Source: Marifrigoribacter sp965178585
Lineage (GTDB): Bacteria > Bacteroidota > Bacteroidia > Flavobacteriales > Flavobacteriaceae
NCBI GenBank assembly: GCA_965178585.1
Contig: OZ238267.1
Location: forward strand, 2,108,001 to 2,172,000
Direction of reading: 5' to 3'
DNA length: 64,000 nt
Under the pieces are notes generated by a model. The model ran no database searches. It saw nothing but the letters and a program-made list of their open reading frames with translations, and was not told the DNA's origin. Positions 9,013 to 18,720 of this stretch are shown here, in pieces; the stretch's first letter is position 1, and each line of letters opens with the position of its first letter. Both the position numbers and the translations under genes were made by a program.

Positions 9013-10632
9013 ATGAAAATTCAAGGGCAAATAGTTGACATTCATAATCAAAAAATCTATAAGGGTGAAATAACGGTTGAAGATGGAAGGATTATTTCGA
9101 TTATAGAAAAGGATCACAATGTCAATCTTTACATTATGCCTGGTTTTATTGATGCACATATTCATATTGAAAGCTCCATGTTAGTGCCTTCAGAGTTTGC
9201 TAAAATTGCAGTATCTCATGGAACTGTAGCTACAGTTTCAGACCCTCATGAAATTGCCAATGTATTGGGAATTGAAGGTGTAGAATTTATGATTGAAAAT
9301 GGAAATAAAATTCCTTTTAAATTTAATTTTGGTGCTCCCTCCTGTGTGCCGGCTACTCAATTCGAATCAGCTGGAGCTATTATCGATTCAGAAGGAATTA
9401 AAACATTACTTCAGAAAAAAGAAATCAAGTATTTAGCAGAAATGATGAATTATCCTGGCGTATTATTCGATGACGAAGAGGTTATGAAAAAGATAGCTTG
9501 GGCAAAGCATTATAACAAACCAGTTGATGGTCATGCCCCTGGATTAAGAGGTGATGACATCACTAAATATATTTCTGCAGGAATCAGTACAGATCACGAA
9601 TGCTTTACTTATGAAGAAGGATTGGAGAAACTTCAAAAAGGAATGAAAGTAATCATTAGAGAGGGTTCTGCGGCTAAAAACTTTGAAGCTTTAATCGATT
9701 TACTTCCTGAACATTTTGATAATATGATGTTTTGTAGTGATGATAAACACCCAGATGACTTATTAATCAATCACATCAATAATCTATGTGCAAGATCAAT
9801 TGATAAAGGCATTGATTTGTTCAAGATATTGCAAGTTGCCTGTATCAATCCTATAAACCATTATAATTTAGATATAGGAACTTTACAAATTGGTGATCCT
9901 GCAGATTTTATTTTGGTAGAAAATTTAATTAATTTCAAAACCAATCAAACCTATATTGATGGTGAATTAGTTTATTCTGAGGGAGTTTCAAATATAGAAA
10001 CGGTATCTTTTGAAATATTGAATAATTTTAATACAACTAAAAAATCAATTTCAGACTTTAGATTTGAATCTAGTTGTAAAGAAATTCGAGTAATTGAAGC
10101 CTTAGAAGGAGAATTAGTCACCAATCAAATTATAAAAAGCAGTCTAATTGAAAATGGAAATTTAGTTTCTAACATCAATTCAGATGTTTTAAAAATGACA
10201 GTTGTAAATCGATATCAAGATCAGAAACCCGCTTTAGCTTTTATTAAAAATTTTGGGTTAAAAGAAGGAGCCATTGCATCATCTGTTGGTCATGATTCTC
10301 ACAACATTATTGCAGTTGGAGCGAATGATGAGGCTATCTGTAAAGCCGTTAACTTGTTAATTGAAACTAAAGGAGGGATTTGTGCAGTTTCAGATAAAGA
10401 AGAAAAAGTAGTTTCACTTCCTGTTGCAGGAATTATGAGTGATCAACCTGGTGAAATAATAGGTCAACAATATGCAGAGTTAGATAAAATGACAAAAGAG
10501 ATGGGATGTAATTTAAATGCCCCTTTTATGACACTTTCCTTTATGGCATTGTTAGTAATCCCATCATTAAAGTTGAGTGACAAAGGATTGTTTGATGGAA
10601 GTAAATTTGAATTTACAACCGTAGAAGTATAA
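9013..10632 (+). CDS. ade: Adenine deaminase
   Basis: 539 residues, amidohydrolase superfamily. Hydrolyses adenine to hypoxanthine in purine salvage. The metal-binding motif HIH is at residues 49-51 in GFIDAHIHIES. The conserved SDPHEIANV and the C-terminal SSVGHDSHNI are diagnostic of the ade/YicP family, as distinct from dihydroorotases or adenosine deaminases. It starts 36 bp after trpA with no obvious terminator between, so read-through from the trp promoter is likely. A bidirectional hairpin follows the gene. Confidence 0.93.
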   Translation: MKIQGQIVDIHNQKIYKGEITVEDGRIISIIEKDHNVNLYIMPGFIDAHIHIESSMLVPSEFAKIAVSHGTVATVSDPHEIANVLGIEGVEFMIENGNKIPFKFNFGAPSCVPATQFESAGAIIDSEGIKTLLQKKEIKYLAEMMNYPGVLFDDEEVMKKIAWAKHYNKPVDGHAPGLRGDDITKYISAGISTDHECFTYEEGLEKLQKGMKVIIREGSAAKNFEALIDLLPEHFDNMMFCSDDKHPDDLLINHINNLCARSIDKGIDLFKILQVACINPINHYNLDIGTLQIGDPADFILVENLINFKTNQTYIDGELVYSEGVSNIETVSFEILNNFNTTKKSISDFRFESSCKEIRVIEALEGELVTNQIIKSSLIENGNLVSNINSDVLKMTVVNRYQDQKPALAFIKNFGLKEGAIASSVGHDSHNIIAVGANDEAICKAVNLLIETKGGICAVSDKEEKVVSLPVAGIMSDQPGEIIGQQYAELDKMTKEMGCNLNAPFMTLSFMALLVIPSLKLSDKGLFDGSKFEFTTVEV

Positions 10633-10668
10633 AAAAGGCCATTCAAGTAAATGAATAGCCTCTTTTAT
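10631..10668. terminator. Bidirectional terminator between ade and trxB
   Basis: AGGC-C-ATTCA pairs with TGAAT-A-GCCT around AGTAAA. It is flanked by an A-run on the left and a T-rich run on the right, so it can serve both convergent genes. Confidence 0.8.
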
Positions 10669-10685
10669 GATTTATATTTTTTAAT

Positions 10686-11633
10686 TTATTCTAAAGCACC
10701 TAAATAACGTTCAGAATCTAAAGCTGCCATACAGCCTGTGCCTGCAGCAGTAACCGCTTGACGGTATTCTTTATCTTGTACATCACCACAAGCAAATACT
10801 CCTGGTAAATTGGTTTTTGTAGATTTCCCTTCAGTTAATAAATAACCTACCTCATCCATATCTAATACTCCTTTAAACAAATTAGTATTTGGAGTATGCC
10901 CAATAGCTATAAAAACACCTGTAACATCAATTACTTCAGTTTCTTTAGTTTGATTGTTTATTACCCTTACTCCTTCTACCACACTTTCACCTAAAACCTC
11001 ATCTATTTCAGTATGATACATTACAGTGATATTGGCTGTTTTGTTTACTCTATTTTGCATTGCTTTAGAAGCTCGCATATAATCCTTACGAACTAATAAA
11101 GTTACTTTATTACAAATGTTAGATAAGTAAGTTGCTTCTTCAGCAGCAGTATCTCCAGCACCAACAACAATTACATCTTGCCCTTTATAAAAGAACCCAT
11201 CACAAGTAGCACAAGCCGAAACTCCACCTCCAATTAAACGTTGTTCACTCTCCAATCCTAAATACTTTGCAGTAGCACCTGTAGAAATAATTACAGTTTC
11301 AGCTTCAATTTCTGTTTTACCATCAACAATCACTTTATGAATCCCTCCAATTTCTTTACTCAATTCAATTGATGTAACCATTCCAAAACGTACTTCAGTT
11401 CCAAAACGTTCTGCTTGCTTTTGTAAATCCATCATCATTGCATTTCCATCCGTTCCATCTGGGTATCCTGGAAAATTATCAACCTCAGTTGTAGTTGTTA
11501 ACTGTCCTCCTGGTTGCATTCCTGTATACATTACAGGATGTAAATCTGCTCTAGATGCGTAAATCGCAGCAGTATATCCAGCAGGACCTGAACCAATAAT
11601 CAAACATTTGATTCTTTCTATTGTATCTGACAT
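10686..11633 (-). CDS. trxB: Thioredoxin-disulfide reductase
   Basis: 315 residues. A flavoprotein that reduces thioredoxin with NADPH. The FAD-binding GSGPAG is at about 14-19, the redox disulfide is CATC (Cys141, Cys144), the NADPH-binding GAGDTAAEEA is near 157, and the C-terminal FACGDVQD is present. It stands alone with its own promoter. Confidence 0.96.
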   Translation of the reverse strand: MSDTIERIKCLIIGSGPAGYTAAIYASRADLHPVMYTGMQPGGQLTTTTEVDNFPGYPDGTDGNAMMMDLQKQAERFGTEVRFGMVTSIELSKEIGGIHKVIVDGKTEIEAETVIISTGATAKYLGLESEQRLIGGGVSACATCDGFFYKGQDVIVVGAGDTAAEEATYLSNICNKVTLLVRKDYMRASKAMQNRVNKTANITVMYHTEIDEVLGESVVEGVRVINNQTKETEVIDVTGVFIAIGHTPNTNLFKGVLDMDEVGYLLTEGKSTKTNLPGVFACGDVQDKEYRQAVTAAGTGCMAALDSERYLGALE

Positions 11634-11658
11634 AATTTTATCTTTTATTTTCTTACTT

Positions 11659-11687
11659 CAAAAGTACTAATTTCATTAAACAATCAA
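11659..11687 (-). promoter_or_regulatory. trxB promoter
   Basis: On the minus strand a TTG (11685-11687) lies 18 nt before TACTTTTG (11659-11666), matching the Bacteroidota TTG-N18-20-TAnnTTTG pattern. It sits about 25 bp before the trxB start codon. Confidence 0.6.
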
Positions 11688-11710
11688 CTGAATTTTTATT
11701 GACAAAAGTT

Positions 11711-11840
11711 ATTCATTTATTAACTTTCCTTATGGTATTTATTTAAAGAATAAATGAATGGAAACAGTCTAAATTATTTCAAAATACTTACTTTTAATTT
11801 TTCAATCTAAAAACTGTTTAATTCATTAATCAAACAGTCT
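11711..11840. repeat. Repeats upstream of the bestrophin gene
   Basis: In the trxB-bestrophin gap, ATTCATTTATT (11711-11721) and AATAAATGAAT (11759-11769) form a perfect 11-bp inverted repeat. AAACAGTCT occurs twice (11772-11780 and 11832-11840), with an inverted AAACTGTTT near 11811. These could be operator half-sites. No regulator is identifiable. Confidence 0.4.
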
Positions 11841-11887
11841 TTTAAATAGCATTGCATGCACTTGTTAAATATTAAATTAATAAGATT

Positions 11888-12775
11888 ATGATCCTTAAAA
11901 AAAAAATACCCTTAAAGTATTGGTTTAATAATATTAAAATTGAATTATTAATAGTTAGTATTTTTTCTATATTAATATTCTTTTTAACAAAATATGTTTT
12001 TGTTGTAAGCATACCTTCATATATAGGTGCTTTTTTAATAACGGCAATATCACTATTACTATCTTTTAAGCTAAGTCAATCCTATGACCGTTGGTGGGAA
12101 GCGAGAAAAATATGGGGAGAGATTGTTAACGATTCCAGGTCGTTTGTTGTTCAATTAAAAAACTTTACAAATGATACCGATAATGAAATAGTAAAAAGAA
12201 TGGCATTAAGGCAGATTGCATGGTGTTATTCATTATCTCAAAGCTTAAGAGAACAAGATCCCTTAAAAAACATTGATTCATTTTTGGACAAAAATGAAAT
12301 CTCTTTGTTAAAAAACAAAAGTAATGTTCCATTAGCTATATTAGATAATAATACTATTGACTTATCAATTTTACATAAAGAAAAAAAAATAAATGATTAT
12401 CAACAAGTACAAATAGACAAAACCATAGTTAGGCTTTTAGCTTCTATGGGAAAAGCAGAAAGAATTAAAAACACTGATTTTCCAAAAACCTATAGAGAAA
12501 CTTTATATATATTTATTTTTATTACCTTGATTTCTCTTTCTTTTTCTTTTAGTGACATGAGTGGATTTCTAGAAATTCCAGTAATCATCATAATTGCAAT
12601 CCCATTTTTTTTATTGAACAAAATTGCAAAAAACATAGAAGATCCTTTTGAAAATAGGCCTACAGATACACCAATGACAAGTATTTCTAGAACTATCGAA
12701 ATTAACATTAAACAACAAATGGGACTTAAAAATATACCAGACCCTATTGAACCAAAAAAATTCTATATACTTTAA
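11888..12775 (+). CDS. Bestrophin-family anion channel
   Basis: 295 residues. The conserved segment SQSYDRWWEARKIWGEIVND (about residues 57-76) is the hallmark of bacterial bestrophins (UPF0187). There are two hydrophobic regions, about 20-55 and 205-245, on either side of a soluble helical middle. Homologues form pentameric anion channels in the inner membrane. It appears to be monocistronic. Confidence 0.88.
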   Translation: MILKKKIPLKYWFNNIKIELLIVSIFSILIFFLTKYVFVVSIPSYIGAFLITAISLLLSFKLSQSYDRWWEARKIWGEIVNDSRSFVVQLKNFTNDTDNEIVKRMALRQIAWCYSLSQSLREQDPLKNIDSFLDKNEISLLKNKSNVPLAILDNNTIDLSILHKEKKINDYQQVQIDKTIVRLLASMGKAERIKNTDFPKTYRETLYIFIFITLISLSFSFSDMSGFLEIPVIIIIAIPFFLLNKIAKNIEDPFENRPTDTPMTSISRTIEINIKQQMGLKNIPDPIEPKKFYIL

Positions 12776-12803
12776 TTTAATTCCCTATTTCAAATAATTA
12801 TCC

Positions 12804-15800
12804 ATGAAGAGAATTATCCCAATCTTATTTATACTTTTTTCTATAAGCAATACTATAAGCCAGAATAGAACGGAATTTTTTAAATCGATTCCAATTATCA
12901 ATCAAGATACTCCCGAATGGGCTAAACTTATGTATTCTGAAAACCCAAATGTGGGTGAAGTTGAAAGATTATACAAACAGTTTTACAAAGAAAATGATTT
13001 TGTAAAAAGCATTCATACTCAAAACCATAAGCATTGGATGATTCAAATTGAAAGCCTTATTAATCAAAACGGATATATTCAACTACTATCTAAACAAGAA
13101 GAAGACACATTATTTCAACTTCAAAAAGAAAAATATAATCAAAGAAATAGTAATCCAATGGGAAGTCTGGAGTGGGAAGCAATTGGTCCATTTGAAACTT
13201 TTTCAACAAACAATGCGCAACCTATATCTTGGCATAAAAATATATATGCTATTGACCAATCATTATCAAATCCAGATCTACTTATTTGTGGTACAGAAGC
13301 TGGAGGAATCTATAAATCGACAGATAAAGCCTCCAATTGGTCATTGATTTCTTTAGGAGAAGTATTTTCTGGAGGAAATTCAGCTGTTAAAATTCATCCA
13401 ACGGATACTGATAATTTCTTGATTTCATCCAATAGTAGAATCTACCAATCTTTAGACGGAGGTAATTCTTGGACAGAAAGACATTTTACAGATGGAACTG
13501 GTAATGAGTTTGAATATTCTCCTTCTAATAACGACATCGTTTTTCATACATCTACAACCGGATTGTTTAAATCTGTTGATGGAGGAGTAAATTGGTCTCA
13601 AGTATTTTCGGATTCTTGCTGGGATATTGATTTTCATCCAACTAATAATTCAATCGTTTATTTATTAAAATCCAATCCTTCTGCAAAAAGAAGTGAACTG
13701 TTTAGAAGTGACGATACAGGAAATACTTGGGCGTTAAAAGGAAATGGTTGGTACGTTCCAGAAGTGTTTGAAGATGCAATTGATGGAGGCGGTAAAATTG
13801 GAATCACACCTGCATCTCAAGATATTGTATATGTATGTTTAATCGGTCAATCTAAAGAAGGTGATCAAGGTTGGATTGGTGTTTATAAAAGTAACAATAA
13901 AGGTGATTTATGGACTAATCCATCTGGTCAAGATGGAGCCCCTTATGGACCTATTAACGGAAATGACGACTGGAATGTAGCGGCTTATGATGGAGGATAT
14001 CATCAAGGATTTTTTAATTTTGATATGGAAGTTAGCCCAACTAACCCAGATAAATTATGGATTGCAACTATTAGGTTAACAGAATCAAGTGATGGAGGTC
14101 AAACCTATCAATCCATAGGAGCTGCAAATTCAACTCGTTTAGATTTTATTCATGCAGATGTACAAGATATTGAAGTTAGTGGGAATGATATTTGGGTTGC
14201 TACTGATGGAGGAATTGATTTTTCTGATGATGAATTAATGACCCATGTAGCTCTAAATAGAGGGATACAAGCCGCTCACTTTTGGGGGTTTAATACTGGT
14301 TGGAATGAAGATACTTTTACGGGTGGAAAATACCATGACGGAACAAGTGGTTGGTCTGAAAACTATGGAGATGGAAAAACATACAACATTGGAGGAGTTG
14401 AAGAAGCATCTGGTTATGTACATCCAATAGAAAGCAGAAAGTTGCTATATAGAACACACTATGCCAGTAATAACACTTCAGTAAAAACCATTCCAGAAGT
14501 TTTTGGAGATGATATAATAAACCACACTAGTTTTCCTGTAAGACCAAATGAATCATATAGTACTGCAGAACGAAGTGGCGTTTATTTTGACCCAAGATAT
14601 GCCAACCATATCTATGTTGGTTTAGAAAATAAGATATATAAATCTACTAATGGAGGTTTAAATTTTGATATTATTTACACCTTCCCAGATGCAACCGGAA
14701 TGGTTTACGAAATAGAAATATCTAGAAGTAATCCGGATGTTATGTATGCCGTTTATAACAAATTAGGTGGATATTGGGACCCTTGTGAAATTTGGAAAAC
14801 AATTGATGGTGGAATTACGTGGAATAAAACAACAAGTGATCCTTCTGGTAATAAAAGAAGGTTTAGAATCTCAATTCATCCAGAAGATGAAAATAATGTA
14901 TGGATTTGTACTGCTAGAGGTGAAAATGGTAATAAAGTATTTAACTCAACAGATGGAGGGTCAACATGGATAAACAAAACGACTTCTAATTTGGATGGTG
15001 AAAACCTCACTGATATATTATATCAAGGTGGAAGTGACGATATCGTTTATGTAACTTCTCAATATGGAGTTTTGTATTGGGATACTATTGCTTCCAATTG
15101 GATAGATTACTCATCAGATTTACCGTTGATTACAAAGTCTTTACAAATTAATCCATTTTATAGAGATGCTGAACTAAGGTTAGCTTCCCATGGAAGAGGA
15201 GTTTGGGGAAGAGATATGAAAGATGCTCTTTTTACTCCAATTGCACAACCTATTACTTATGATGATGTAATTTATTGTCCTTCAGACCCGATTCAGTTTG
15301 ATTGTTATTCTATGTTAAAACACGATGGAGCTTCTTGGGAATGGTCTATTACACCTCAACCTTTATCAATTTCTTCAACTACTGAAAGAAACCCAATAGT
15401 TGTTTTTGGTTCTGAAGGAAGCTATACAGTAAGTTTAACTGTAACAGATGCTCAAGGAAATTCTAGTACGAAAACTATAGATAATATGGTTACCGTATTG
15501 AACGATTGTCAACATTGTCAATCTTATGGAGATATGAGTTATGCTACAGCTGTAACTTTAGTCGGTTTTAATGAAATAAATAATGCTACTGGAAAAACAC
15601 AACCCTATACAGATTATTCTGATGATTTTTCTACGACAATAGATGCAGGAAGCACACATGATTTAACTGTAAATGTAAATACGGATGGTAATTATACTGT
15701 TTATGCTAAAACTTGGATTGATTGGAATCAGGATTTAGATTTTGACGATGCTAATGAAGAATATGATTTAGGATCTGCTACAAATACTCCTGATGGACCT

Positions 15801-16217
15801 ACTGATTTATCACCCCTATCTATTTTAGTACCACAAAATGCATTAAACGGAAATACGATTATGAGAGTTTCGGCAAAATATAATGGATCTCCAACTTCAT
15901 GTGAAACTGATTTTGATGGTGAGGTTGAAGATTATTCCATTATAGTTAATAACACTTTAGGAATTTTGGAAAATTCATTTGAAACCAATCCTGTTATTTA
16001 TCCTAATCCAACTCACGGTAATTTCTCTATTGACTTAGGAGCTACCTATAAGTCTTTGTCAGTAACGATAAGTGATTTAACTGGTAAGATTATAAAAACT
16101 AAAAAATATTCAGAAAATCAATTTATAAATTTAAACTTAAGTGTTTCCACTGGTGTTTATCTTATTAAAATTAAGTCTGAAGGTAAAAAAGCAGTAATAA
16201 GATTATTAAAAAACTAA
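12804..16217 (+). CDS. T9SS-exported beta-propeller/PKD/GEVED protein
   Basis: 1137 residues. A signal peptide (1-19) is followed by a large region with many Asp-box motifs (STDGGSTW, SVDGGVNW, TIDGGITW), typical of VPS10/sortilin-like propellers. A PKD-like domain follows at about 810-900, then a GEVED domain at about 915-1045 (WNQDLDFDD ... FDGEVEDYSI). The C-terminus is a type A T9SS sorting domain (YPNPTHGNFSI ... GVYLIKI). It should be secreted or anchored at the cell surface. Glycosidase activity cannot be claimed from Asp-boxes alone. Confidence 0.88.
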   Translation: MKRIIPILFILFSISNTISQNRTEFFKSIPIINQDTPEWAKLMYSENPNVGEVERLYKQFYKENDFVKSIHTQNHKHWMIQIESLINQNGYIQLLSKQEEDTLFQLQKEKYNQRNSNPMGSLEWEAIGPFETFSTNNAQPISWHKNIYAIDQSLSNPDLLICGTEAGGIYKSTDKASNWSLISLGEVFSGGNSAVKIHPTDTDNFLISSNSRIYQSLDGGNSWTERHFTDGTGNEFEYSPSNNDIVFHTSTTGLFKSVDGGVNWSQVFSDSCWDIDFHPTNNSIVYLLKSNPSAKRSELFRSDDTGNTWALKGNGWYVPEVFEDAIDGGGKIGITPASQDIVYVCLIGQSKEGDQGWIGVYKSNNKGDLWTNPSGQDGAPYGPINGNDDWNVAAYDGGYHQGFFNFDMEVSPTNPDKLWIATIRLTESSDGGQTYQSIGAANSTRLDFIHADVQDIEVSGNDIWVATDGGIDFSDDELMTHVALNRGIQAAHFWGFNTGWNEDTFTGGKYHDGTSGWSENYGDGKTYNIGGVEEASGYVHPIESRKLLYRTHYASNNTSVKTIPEVFGDDIINHTSFPVRPNESYSTAERSGVYFDPRYANHIYVGLENKIYKSTNGGLNFDIIYTFPDATGMVYEIEISRSNPDVMYAVYNKLGGYWDPCEIWKTIDGGITWNKTTSDPSGNKRRFRISIHPEDENNVWICTARGENGNKVFNSTDGGSTWINKTTSNLDGENLTDILYQGGSDDIVYVTSQYGVLYWDTIASNWIDYSSDLPLITKSLQINPFYRDAELRLASHGRGVWGRDMKDALFTPIAQPITYDDVIYCPSDPIQFDCYSMLKHDGASWEWSITPQPLSISSTTERNPIVVFGSEGSYTVSLTVTDAQGNSSTKTIDNMVTVLNDCQHCQSYGDMSYATAVTLVGFNEINNATGKTQPYTDYSDDFSTTIDAGSTHDLTVNVNTDGNYTVYAKTWIDWNQDLDFDDANEEYDLGSATNTPDGPTDLSPLSILVPQNALNGNTIMRVSAKYNGSPTSCETDFDGEVEDYSIIVNNTLGILENSFETNPVIYPNPTHGNFSIDLGATYKSLSVTISDLTGKIIKTKKYSENQFINLNLSVSTGVYLIKIKSEGKKAVIRLLKN

Positions 16218-16241
16218 CGATTAATTTTAATCCAAATTTTT

Positions 16242-16586
16242 ATGAAACCAATTAGCAATCAAATAAGTTACGTAGAATTTAAAGCAATTAATATTGAAGA
16301 AATAAAGGAATTCTATACAAAATGCTTTCAATGGGAATTTAAAGATTATGGACCAGATTACACTTCTTTTTCAAATAGTGGTCTCCAAGGAGGATTTGAA
16401 AAAACGAATAGCAAAATTGAAAATAGTGCACTTATAGTTTTGTACCATACAGATTTAGATATTATAAAAAATAAAATCATTTCTGAAGGTGGAAAAATCG
16501 CAATAGATGTCTTTTCATTTCCGGGTGGTCAACGATTTCATTTTGCAGATCCTTCAGGAAATGAATTAGCTGTATGGTCTGAATAA
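16242..16586 (+). CDS. VOC-family (glyoxalase-like) protein
   Basis: 114 residues, a single vicinal-oxygen-chelate domain with the typical FYTKCFQWEF opening and FADPSGNELAVWSE ending. Glu in the last motif is a usual metal ligand in this fold. The substrate is unknown. It lies 24 bp after the T9SS protein and before the TetR promoter region. Confidence 0.8.
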   Translation: MKPISNQISYVEFKAINIEEIKEFYTKCFQWEFKDYGPDYTSFSNSGLQGGFEKTNSKIENSALIVLYHTDLDIIKNKIISEGGKIAIDVFSFPGGQRFHFADPSGNELAVWSE

Positions 16587-16670
16587 CACTAAATTCACAT
16601 TTCTACAACAAGCAACCTAAACAGTTAATAAACAAATTATTAGACTTATGTTTTTTAATATATAGAATTT

Positions 16671-16714
16671 TATATGTTAAATTTTGTTTAACATATATTG
16701 TTTTTTGTTAAACA
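16671..16714. promoter_or_regulatory. Operator array for the TetR regulator
   Basis: TATATGTTAAA (16671-16681) and TTTAACATATA (16687-16697) are a perfect 11-bp inverted repeat with a 5-nt spacer. A further palindrome-like site TGTTAAACA (16706-16714) is the exact reverse complement of TGTTTAACA at 16685-16693. These overlap the -33 region of the promoter directly upstream of a tetR gene, the expected place for autorepression. Confidence 0.75.
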
Positions 16715-16727
16715 TTTTATATATTTA
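16698..16727 (+). promoter_or_regulatory. Promoter of the TetR-ABC1-folE cluster
   Basis: TTG (16698-16700), 19-nt spacer, TATATTTA (16720-16727), one base off the Bacteroidota TAnnTTTG box. The predicted start is a few bases ahead of the ATG at 16742. The -33 element is surrounded by the palindromes. Confidence 0.65.
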
Positions 16728-16741
16728 CAAAAAAAAATAAC

Positions 16742-17398
16742 ATGGCTAGAAAAAAAAAAATAAGTGAAGAAAGTATTATTTCATATTATATGGAATATGT
16801 TTTAACAAATAATAATAATCCTATTTCGGTATATAGTTTTTCTAAAGAGTATAATTTTAATGAAGAAGATTTTTACAAATTATTTGGAAGTTTTGAATTA
16901 TTAGAACAATCTATTTTTAATATCTTTTTTAAAAAAACAATAAACCTTCTTAAAGATAGTAATGATTATTTATCATATGGAGCTAGAAATCAAATTTTAA
17001 GTTTTTATTATTCATTTTTCGAACTTCTAACTGTAAATAGAAGTTATGTAGTTTATGCACTAGGTCCAAACAAAAACAACCTAAATAAATTAAAAACTTT
17101 AAAACTTTTAAAACATAGTTTTACAAATTATGTAAAAGAGTTAGATATTACATTAATTGAAGTAAAGTTAGACAGTATAAATAATCTACAAAACACAACT
17201 TTAAAAGAATCTGCTTGGATTCAATTTTTATTAACTATAAAATTTTGGTTAGAAGATTCATCTCCTTCATTTGAAAAAACTGACATTTTTATAGAAAAAG
17301 CTGTCAATACAAGTTTTGATATTATGGATATTAAACCTATTAATAGCATTATTGATTTAGGTAAATTTTTATACAAAGAAAAATCATTTATGAATTAA
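16742..17398 (+). CDS. TetR-family transcriptional regulator
   Basis: 218 residues. A basic N-terminus precedes a helix-turn-helix region at about 10-55 (PISVYSFSKEYNFNEEDFYK, then the family-typical FGS, LLEQ). The helical C-terminal region has no predictable ligand. The strong palindromes just upstream suggest autoregulation. The stop overlaps the next start (TAATG), so regulator and kinase-like protein are coupled. The likely regulon is the co-directional cluster up to 21060. Confidence 0.8.
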   Translation: MARKKKISEESIISYYMEYVLTNNNNPISVYSFSKEYNFNEEDFYKLFGSFELLEQSIFNIFFKKTINLLKDSNDYLSYGARNQILSFYYSFFELLTVNRSYVVYALGPNKNNLNKLKTLKLLKHSFTNYVKELDITLIEVKLDSINNLQNTTLKESAWIQFLLTIKFWLEDSSPSFEKTDIFIEKAVNTSFDIMDIKPINSIIDLGKFLYKEKSFMN

Positions 17399-18711
17399 TG
17401 AAAACAATAGATAACATACCTACATCAAAAATTCAACGAGCTTCAAAACTCATTAAAACCGGTGCTAAAGTTGGTGTGAATTATATAAAGTACTATGGTG
17501 ATAAAATAGTAACTTCTGAAAATGAAGCAAAAGAACGTCTGAATCAAAATAATGCTGAAGATATTTATGATGGCTTAAAAGATTTGAAAGGAAGTGCTTT
17601 AAAAGTAGCTCAAATGCTTAGTATGGATAAAAACATTTTACCACAAGCTTATGCTGATAAATTTTCATTATCTCAATTTTCAGTTCCACCTTTATCCCCT
17701 CCTTTAGTAATAAAAACATTTAAAAAGTATTTAGGAAAAGCTCCAAATGATTTATTTGATACTTTTGATGCAACTTCTGTGAATGCTGCTAGTATTGGTC
17801 AAGTACACCAAGCATATAAAAACGGCAAAAAACTTGCTGTTAAACTACAGTATCCAGGAGTTGCTGATAGTATTTCTTCAGATTTATCATTGGTAAAACC
17901 TATTGCCATTAAAATGTTTAACCTAAAGGGTAAAGATTCAGATAAATATTTTAAAGAAGTAGAAGGTAAATTAATTGAAGAAACTAATTATTTACTAGAA
18001 ATAGAGCAAAGCAAAATTGTTAGTAAAGCTTCTAAAAATTTACCAAACATTAAATTTCCAAAATATTATTCAAATTTATCTTCAGAAAGAATAATATCTA
18101 TGGATTGGATGGAAGGAAAACATCTGTCAGAATTCACAGCACAAAATAAAAATCAAAAAACCGCAAATCTTTTAGGACAGACTCTATGGGATTTTTATAT
18201 GTTCCAAATTCACCAATTAAGAAAAGTAAACGCAGATCCACATCCAGGAAATTTTTTAGTTTCAAATAAAGGGGAATTAATTGCAATTGATTTTGGTTGC
18301 ATGAAAGAAATTCCTGAGGAATTCTATAAACCATATTTTGAGTTAATTAAAAAAGAAAATTTAGAAGATTCAAAACAATTCAGAATTAAGATGTTTGAAT
18401 TAGATATTTTAAGATCTGAAGATTCTAAAAATGAAATTCAATTTTTATCTAAGATGTTTTATGAATTACTTAGTCTTTTTACAAAACCATTTCAATCGGA
18501 TTATTTTGATTTTTCAGATCCTGTTTTTTTTAAGAAAATTGCAGAATTAGGTGAAAAATTTAGCAAAAAAAGTGAAATACGTAAAATGAATGGAAATAGA
18601 GGTTCCAAACATTTTATTTATATGAACAGAACTTTCTTTGGTCTTTACAATCTCATGTACGATTTAAAAGCAAAAGATATTAAAATTAATAACTACACTT
18701 CCTTCTCTTAA
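17398..18711 (+). CDS. ABC1/UbiB-family atypical kinase-like protein
   Basis: 437 residues. Family motifs in order: GSALKVAQ (about 65-72, in place of the usual KxGQ), NAASIGQVH, the Lys in KLAVKLQYPG, Glu in ETNYLLEI, NADPHPGNF and DFG (AIDFGCMKEI). UbiB/COQ8 proteins act in isoprenoid-lipid and quinone biology and are ATPases. The substrate here is unknown. No C-terminal membrane helix is evident. The Gly-to-Ala change in KxGQ is notable but may be normal for this subfamily. Confidence 0.85.
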   Translation: MKTIDNIPTSKIQRASKLIKTGAKVGVNYIKYYGDKIVTSENEAKERLNQNNAEDIYDGLKDLKGSALKVAQMLSMDKNILPQAYADKFSLSQFSVPPLSPPLVIKTFKKYLGKAPNDLFDTFDATSVNAASIGQVHQAYKNGKKLAVKLQYPGVADSISSDLSLVKPIAIKMFNLKGKDSDKYFKEVEGKLIEETNYLLEIEQSKIVSKASKNLPNIKFPKYYSNLSSERIISMDWMEGKHLSEFTAQNKNQKTANLLGQTLWDFYMFQIHQLRKVNADPHPGNFLVSNKGELIAIDFGCMKEIPEEFYKPYFELIKKENLEDSKQFRIKMFELDILRSEDSKNEIQFLSKMFYELLSLFTKPFQSDYFDFSDPVFFKKIAELGEKFSKKSEIRKMNGNRGSKHFIYMNRTFFGLYNLMYDLKAKDIKINNYTSFS

Positions 18712-18720
18712 ATATTTTTT

